DNA from: Gemmatimonadota bacterium
GTDB taxonomy: Bacteria; Gemmatimonadota; Gemmatimonadetes; Gemmatimonadales; GWC2-71-9
Direction: 5' to 3'
Assembly (NCBI GenBank): GCA_016874005.1
Contig: VGVQ01000019.1
Span: 16,749-80,748, forward strand
DNA: 64,000 nt
The position numbers and the translations under genes are program-made. This document shows positions 60,192 to 64,000 of this stretch, one piece after another; the first letter of the stretch is position 1; each line of letters opens with the position of its first letter. Under the pieces are notes generated by a model that ran no database searches, was not told the origin of the DNA, and saw nothing but the letters and a program-made list of their open reading frames with translations.

Positions 60192-61170
60192 GGACGTCTC
60201 CTTTGCTGTTCGCGCCACTGACCATTTTGGCAATCTGAATGTCCTGGATCGCCACGCCGGTCAAATCGGCCACGGTGATTTGCTGGTCGTTGGTTCGACC
60301 CAGGCCCGGATTCTTGATGACGTTCCCCAACTCGAGAACGGAGCCTTCCTTGATCTCGCCCTGCTTCACGGCGTGGAAGCACTCGCCGTGATCGACACAT
60401 TGGGCGATGCTGTCCGCGACGACCCGATCGGCCTTGCCGAGCAGGGCGGCTTCCAATTCCTGCTTGCCGTGATCGTCCGACCCCATGGCGGTGATGTGGG
60501 TGCCCGGCTTGACCTGGTCGGCAAGAATCAGCGCCTTCCTGGCCGATGTCGTGGTCACGACGAGGTTGCACTCAGACACCAGTTCCTCGATACCGCGCGC
60601 GGCTTGGATCTTCAAGCCCCAGCTCTGAATCGCGGGGTCGGCGCCGAGGTCCTCGATCATGGTCCGAACCTTGTCCGCATCCCTCCCCCAAACGAAACAG
60701 CTGCGACAGTCGACGACGCCCTTCAGCAGCTTGAGCTGCATCCGCGCCTGCACGCCAGTGCCAACGATTCCGATGTGACGAACCGTCTTTGGAGCAAGGT
60801 GGCGCGCGGCGACAGCGCCGGCCGCCGCGGTGCGCATGTCGGTGAGCCAACACTGGTCATGGAGCACCATTTTCAGGTGCCCGGTCTGCTGGCTGAAGAC
60901 CAGGATGACACCGTCGGCAACCGGCACGCCCAGCTTGGCGTTGTCGTAGAACCCAGACGCCATCTTCAGGACGTAGACGTCGTCACCCTTGACGTAGCCG
61001 TACTTGATGTGCACATCGCCGGGTGGCTGGTCAAAGTGCAGAAAGCCAACCGGCGGGACGACAACCTTGCCCTCCGAGTAGAGTACGAAGCCATCCTCGA
61101 TAGCCTGGATCAATCGGGGAACCTCGATCAGGCGCTTGATGTCTTCCAGGCCGACTATGGTGGGGATCAC
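60181..61170 (-). CDS. Ornithine cyclodeaminase family protein (EutC-like)
   Basis: From GTG 61170 (GGAGAG upstream) the 329-residue protein has the mu-crystallin fold. VHIKYGYVKGDDVYVLKMASGFYDN binds substrate, LTDMRTAAAGAVAARHLAP leads to the NAD-binding HIGIVGTGVQARMQLKLL, and ITAMGSDDHGKQEL holds the catalytic Asp region. Such enzymes deaminate or reduce amino acids through an imine. It overlaps the dehydratase gene by 11 bases. The combination suggests degradation of an amino-acid-derived solute or formation of diaminopropionate; no transporter is near. Confidence 0.87.
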   Translation of the reverse strand: MIPTIVGLEDIKRLIEVPRLIQAIEDGFVLYSEGKVVVPPVGFLHFDQPPGDVHIKYGYVKGDDVYVLKMASGFYDNAKLGVPVADGVILVFSQQTGHLKMVLHDQCWLTDMRTAAAGAVAARHLAPKTVRHIGIVGTGVQARMQLKLLKGVVDCRSCFVWGRDADKVRTMIEDLGADPAIQSWGLKIQAARGIEELVSECNLVVTTTSARKALILADQVKPGTHITAMGSDDHGKQELEAALLGKADRVVADSIAQCVDHGECFHAVKQGEIKEGSVLELGNVIKNPGLGRTNDQQITVADLTGVAIQDIQIAKMVSGANSKGDVRVR

Positions 61171-61389
61171 GAAATCTCTCCTTCGACGATTTTGATGTGG
61201 CCGCCCGGTAAGATCTCCGGGATCGTCGGTCCGCGCCAGCGGGTAGTGGCGAGGCACCCGAGCCGCCATTTCCCGACGAGAAACCGGCACTCGTCCCTCC
61301 GAGTCGGCAATCCACCCCTCGATCAGGGTGGGGCCGAGCGGGCGAGTCGACACCTGGTATCTTGCCGTTCGAAAACCGATGAGTAACCC

Positions 61390-62285
61390 GTGACGAAGAC
61401 CCCCCTCCGCCGAGTCCTCGGCGCCAGCCTCGCCACGTGGACCCTGGTGCTCCTGCTGCATGTCGCCGCGAGCTACAGCGATATGCTGCGCCGGGGGACG
61501 CCGGTCCCGCTCCGGAGTCTTCTCAGTGGCTACCTGCTGGCCTACGTCCCGTGGGTGGTCTACACCACGGTGTTGTTCCCCATCCTGGAACGGTTCCGCG
61601 CCCGCCTAGTGGATTGGCGAGTCGTGGCGCGGCTCTATCTCGCCAGCCTCATTCTGTTCCTCCTCCCAGAATCCGCCTGGCAAGTCGCGGCGACCATCCG
61701 CAATGCCGCGGACCCGGTCGCCGCCTTCGGCCCGGCCCTCTCTCGCTGGCCCGCGGAGTTGTGGCTGCTCGACCTGGCCCTGATGACCGGTGCCTTCGTG
61801 GCGATCTACGCAATCGTGGCGCTGCGCGAGGGCCGTGCGATCCGCGAACGGCAGAAGGCGGCCGATCGATACTGTGGCGGGCGATCCGGCACTGGGGTAA
61901 CCGTCCGACGCCGTTGGTCTGGCTGGTCGCGATGGCCCTGTCGGAGATCGTGGTGCGCCTGGCGAGTTTGGCCGGTGGCTTGTTGTTCGGCGACAATCTC
62001 GATCGGGCGATCGCCTATTCGATCCGGGGCGCGCTGATGGGGGTAGGGTTCGGAGCGGTCCAGGCGATCGTGCTCAAACGATGGCTGCCGGAACGCCGTG
62101 CCTGGATCGGGGTGACAGCGGCCGCGATGGTGTTAGGCCAGCTACTCCCTCTCGCCGCGCCGCCCCGAACGGAGCCGGCCGCGGTGGTGATCGCCATGAT
62201 GAGGGGGGCCCTGGTTGGCGTGGCCACCGTCTGGCTCGTTCGCCGGCGTTTCCTGGCGCAACCCTCCTTACCTCCGAGTCCGTAG
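61390..62285 (+). pseudogene. Frameshifted membrane gene (LytS-kinase-like start, other membrane protein end)
   Basis: From GTG 61390 the first about 160 codons read as a four-helix module (LATWTLVLLLHVAASYSD, SLLSGYLLAYVPWVVYTTVLFP, YLASLILFLLPESAWQ, LDLALMTGAFVAIYAIVALREGRAIRERQKAADR) like the sensor part of LytS/YehU kinases. That frame then turns into non-coding Arg/Trp-rich sequence and stops at 62037. From about 61869 the good frame is +2: LWRAIRHWGNRPTPLVWLVA then MALSEIVVRLASLAGG, GVGFGAVQAIVLKRWLP, ending 62285. The kinase core is absent. Either one frameshift joined to a deletion, or two genes of which the second starts near 61932. Confidence 0.65.
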
Positions 62286-63347
62286 CGACGGGCCGGCGAC
62301 CCTGGCGAGGATGCCATCGAGCCTTCGCGTCAACGCCTGCGCAGCCTGCACCGGATCTCGGTCGAAGTTCTTCGCGGTCACCACGATGACCGCCGCGCGT
62401 GAGGGAAAAACCAGGACCGTCTGCCCACCCCAACCGATGGCGACGAAGACCGGGTCCGCCGGGTCCCAAGCGCCCCGCGCGCCCCAGATCCACCACTGAT
62501 AGCCGTACCGCACCGCGGTGGCGCCGACGTGGGGCACCAGCGAGGCCGTGATCCAGGATGCCGGGACGACTTGCACACCCCCATAACGACCCTGGTCACG
62601 CACCAGGCGACCGATCCGGAGCAGGTCGAGCGGCCGGAGCGAGAGTCCGCCCCCGGCGTTCGCCACACCATTCGCGGCGGTCTGCCACGAAGGCACCTCG
62701 ATACCAAGCGGACCAAAGAGCCGCTCTTGCGTGAACGACGCCAACGACCGCCGCGTCGAGCGCGCGACGACCTCGCCAAGCAGCGTGGTGACACCGCTGC
62801 TGTAGGCGTAACGCGTCCCGGGATCGGCCGCCATGGGTTGCGACAAAACGAAGCCGAGCCAGTCGTCGGCGGCCAGCATCCGGCCAACCGGGTTCGCCGG
62901 ATTGGTGTACGGAATCGATAACTCATCCCACGCGATCCCGGCCCGCATCGTCAGCAGATCCTCGACGGTGATCCGGGCGCGACGGGCGTCGGCCGCGAAG
63001 AGGGAGTCGTGCGAGGTGAGCAAGGTGCGAACCGGCACCCGAAGCGAATCGAGTCCGCGACCGTCGAGGGCAAGTCCGGTGACCAACGACGTGATGCTCT
63101 TGGTGATCGAGTACACCGGCGCCGCATCGTTAGGTCGGGCTCCGCGAAAGTAGTACTCGATCGGCGGATGGTCGCCCACCAGAATGAGCAGACTTCGGGT
63201 GTCGCCCAGCACCCCGTCGCGGATGTCGTGAACGAGCGAGTCGAGCCCCACCCGATTGGTGCCAGGTGGTGCCGGCGCCGTTATCGGCTCCGCCGCGCAC
63301 GCGGCACCCACGCCGAGGATCGCGGCAATGACATACTCCCGCTTCAT
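62268..63347 (-). CDS. Beta-lactamase-class-C-fold serine hydrolase lipoprotein
   Basis: From ATG 63347 the 359-residue product has a lipobox (AAILGVGAAC). It has SITKS (Ser-x-x-Lys), YAYSSGVTTLLGEV with a Tyr-Ser-Ser second motif, and GWGGQTVLVFP in place of the KTG box. It therefore belongs to the class C beta-lactamase / penicillin-binding-protein-like hydrolases, periplasmic, with esterase or peptidase activity more likely than true beta-lactamase. The upstream extension of the frame has no signal and is excluded. It overlaps the convergent membrane remnant by 18 bases. Confidence 0.85.
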   Translation of the reverse strand: MKREYVIAAILGVGAACAAEPITAPAPPGTNRVGLDSLVHDIRDGVLGDTRSLLILVGDHPPIEYYFRGARPNDAAPVYSITKSITSLVTGLALDGRGLDSLRVPVRTLLTSHDSLFAADARRARITVEDLLTMRAGIAWDELSIPYTNPANPVGRMLAADDWLGFVLSQPMAADPGTRYAYSSGVTTLLGEVVARSTRRSLASFTQERLFGPLGIEVPSWQTAANGVANAGGGLSLRPLDLLRIGRLVRDQGRYGGVQVVPASWITASLVPHVGATAVRYGYQWWIWGARGAWDPADPVFVAIGWGGQTVLVFPSRAAVIVVTAKNFDRDPVQAAQALTRRLDGILARVAGPSLRTRR

Positions 63348-63503
63348 TCGAAAGAACTTGGTGGTAGCGGCCGGCCCCCGCCAGCCCCCAAGACGCGGAC
63401 CCCCGCTTCCCTGACACGAGCCCAACAGTCGCCCCTCCCATTCGGCCTTTCGTCCCAAGGCCACCGCCGCGCTATTCTTCAGTCATTCGATCAGGAGTCG
63501 CCC

Positions 63504-63860
63504 GTGCTGGCGCTGCTGCAAATCGTCGGGACCGTGTATCTCGACCAGAACGGTTCCCAACGGCAGGACCCCGGCGAGCTCGGCATTCCGCGAGTTGCTG
63601 TGTCGAATCAGCACGAGGTGGTCCTCACCGACGAGTTCGGTCGCTTCCGGCTCCGCAGTGCTGGCACCGGGTTGGTGTTCGTCTCGGTTCCCGACGGCCA
63701 TCGCCAGAGCGGAACGTTCTGGCGGCCGGTCGATGGCGCTCCGCTCCAGTTCGGCTTGCTCCCCGGTCCGCGGGCGACCGCCTTCACGTTCGTGCACGGC
63801 TCGGATCCTCACGTTCAGCCCTCGACCGAGGACCGCTGGCGGAGGCTTCTGATGTTGTAG
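63504..63860 (+). pseudogene. Truncated calcineurin-like metallophosphoesterase, N-terminal domain only
   Basis: A 118-codon frame from GTG 63504 (AGGAG 9 bases before) reads GTVYLDQNGSQRQDPGELGIPRVAVSN, then VVLTDEFGRFRL and a jellyroll that ends FTFVHGSDPHVQPS. This is the N-terminal domain of secreted metallophosphoesterases plus the first metal-binding block (D-x-H). The usual 200 or more residues of the phosphatase domain are missing; the frame stops at 63860 just after meeting another broken gene. No signal peptide beyond VLALLQIV is seen. Confidence 0.7.
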
Positions 63861-64000
63861 ATGATCGGAATCTTCATGACGACCTCAGGCCACCCGGCGC
63901 CTTGGCCGGTGATCTCGACCCGGGCGGTCGTGACTTCGATCGCGGCGCCGCGCCGGAGCCAGAGGAAAGTCACCGCGACGAACCCCAGCGCGAAGCCGGC
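63815..64000 (-). pseudogene. Broken ABC-transporter permease start (FtsX/MacB-like)
   Basis: The reverse strand is open from the edge to TGA 63817-63815. ATG 63877 gives MKIPIIYNIRSLRQR, the typical opening of FtsX/MacB-family permeases (before the first helix), and then only SSVEG and a stop. The upstream in-frame stretch AGFALGFVAVTFLWLRRG reads like a membrane helix of a preceding permease and may be a second gene. The rest of the permease is absent because the sequence changes to the opposite-strand phosphoesterase fragment at about 63835. Confidence 0.5.

Noticed and set aside
61932..62285. A separate intact 118-residue membrane gene from ATG 61932.
   Set aside because: Coding-like sequence in the same frame (LWRAIRHWGNRPTPLVWLVA) starts earlier, at about 61869, and no ribosome site precedes 61932, so a truncated or frameshifted gene is more likely.
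1..64000. tRNA, rRNA, CRISPR arrays, insertion sequences, integrases and replication origins.
   Set aside because: I looked for cloverleaf TPC/GTTCGA contexts, regularly spaced repeats, DDE or serine/tyrosine recombinase motifs and DnaA-box clusters and saw none that hold up. A search tool could find a missed tRNA.

Overview
The window is GC-rich bacterial DNA (roughly two-thirds G+C by eye), densely coded on both strands, with Shine-Dalgarno starts and frequent 4-base ATGA gene overlaps. The gene set is that of a diderm: LptF/LptG, TonB-dependent receptor, beta-barrel proteins, many periplasmic lipoproteins and Tat substrates. Oar-like receptor, GWxTD protein, Planctomycete-type PSD1/DUF1501 proteins and many secreted peptidases together suggest Gemmatimonadota, or possibly Acidobacteriota. 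That placement is an inference from gene families; no rRNA or tRNA gene was seen.

Layout. 0-3.5 kb: a methyltransferase end and a PilS/PilR-like two-component system. 3.5-7.4 kb: Hsp15, a TsdA-like dihaem cytochrome paired with a DsrE-like Tat protein, a beta-barrel protein, a truncated DUF983 ORF and an unknown anchored protein. 7.4-10.05 kb: a copper operon (copA-csoR) with its operator between the -35 and -10 boxes. 10.1-11.4 kb: an OmpA-like barrel, then a CRP/FNR-like palindrome, a promoter, a structured RNA of about 270 nt and a terminator. 12.2-17.2 kb: pilB-pilT-pilC and a ComEA-like protein (twitching and DNA uptake). 17.2-26.6 kb: a glutaminyl-cyclase-like M28 enzyme, lptF-lptG, a large Oar-like receptor, an amino-acid permease and ctaB. 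26.6-35.6 kb: peptidase-rich stretch (GWxTD, M24, V4R-like, DUF92, M28, CocE, M20). 35.7-39.8 kb: a tight five-gene biosynthetic operon (FAD oxidoreductase, flavin reductase, methyltransferase, SRPBCC, ketosynthase). 39.9-50.8 kb: aminotransferase, esterase, RCC1 protein, a low-GC GNAT gene, a kinase-less TPR protein with a PLP decarboxylase and an S41 peptidase, a P1 peptidase and DUF1697. 50.8-64 kb: an amidohydrolase between two gene fragments, a DUF2231-cytochrome-LRR / PSD1 / DUF1501 cluster, a dehydratase-cyclodeaminase pair, a frameshifted membrane gene, a beta-lactamase-fold hydrolase, and two truncated genes meeting head-on.

The most unusual points are the copper promoter, the structured RNA locus, the orphan ketosynthase operon, an over-represented CGTTAGG word that brings the rare TTA codon into many A-L-G contexts, and the concentration of broken genes in the right-hand quarter.
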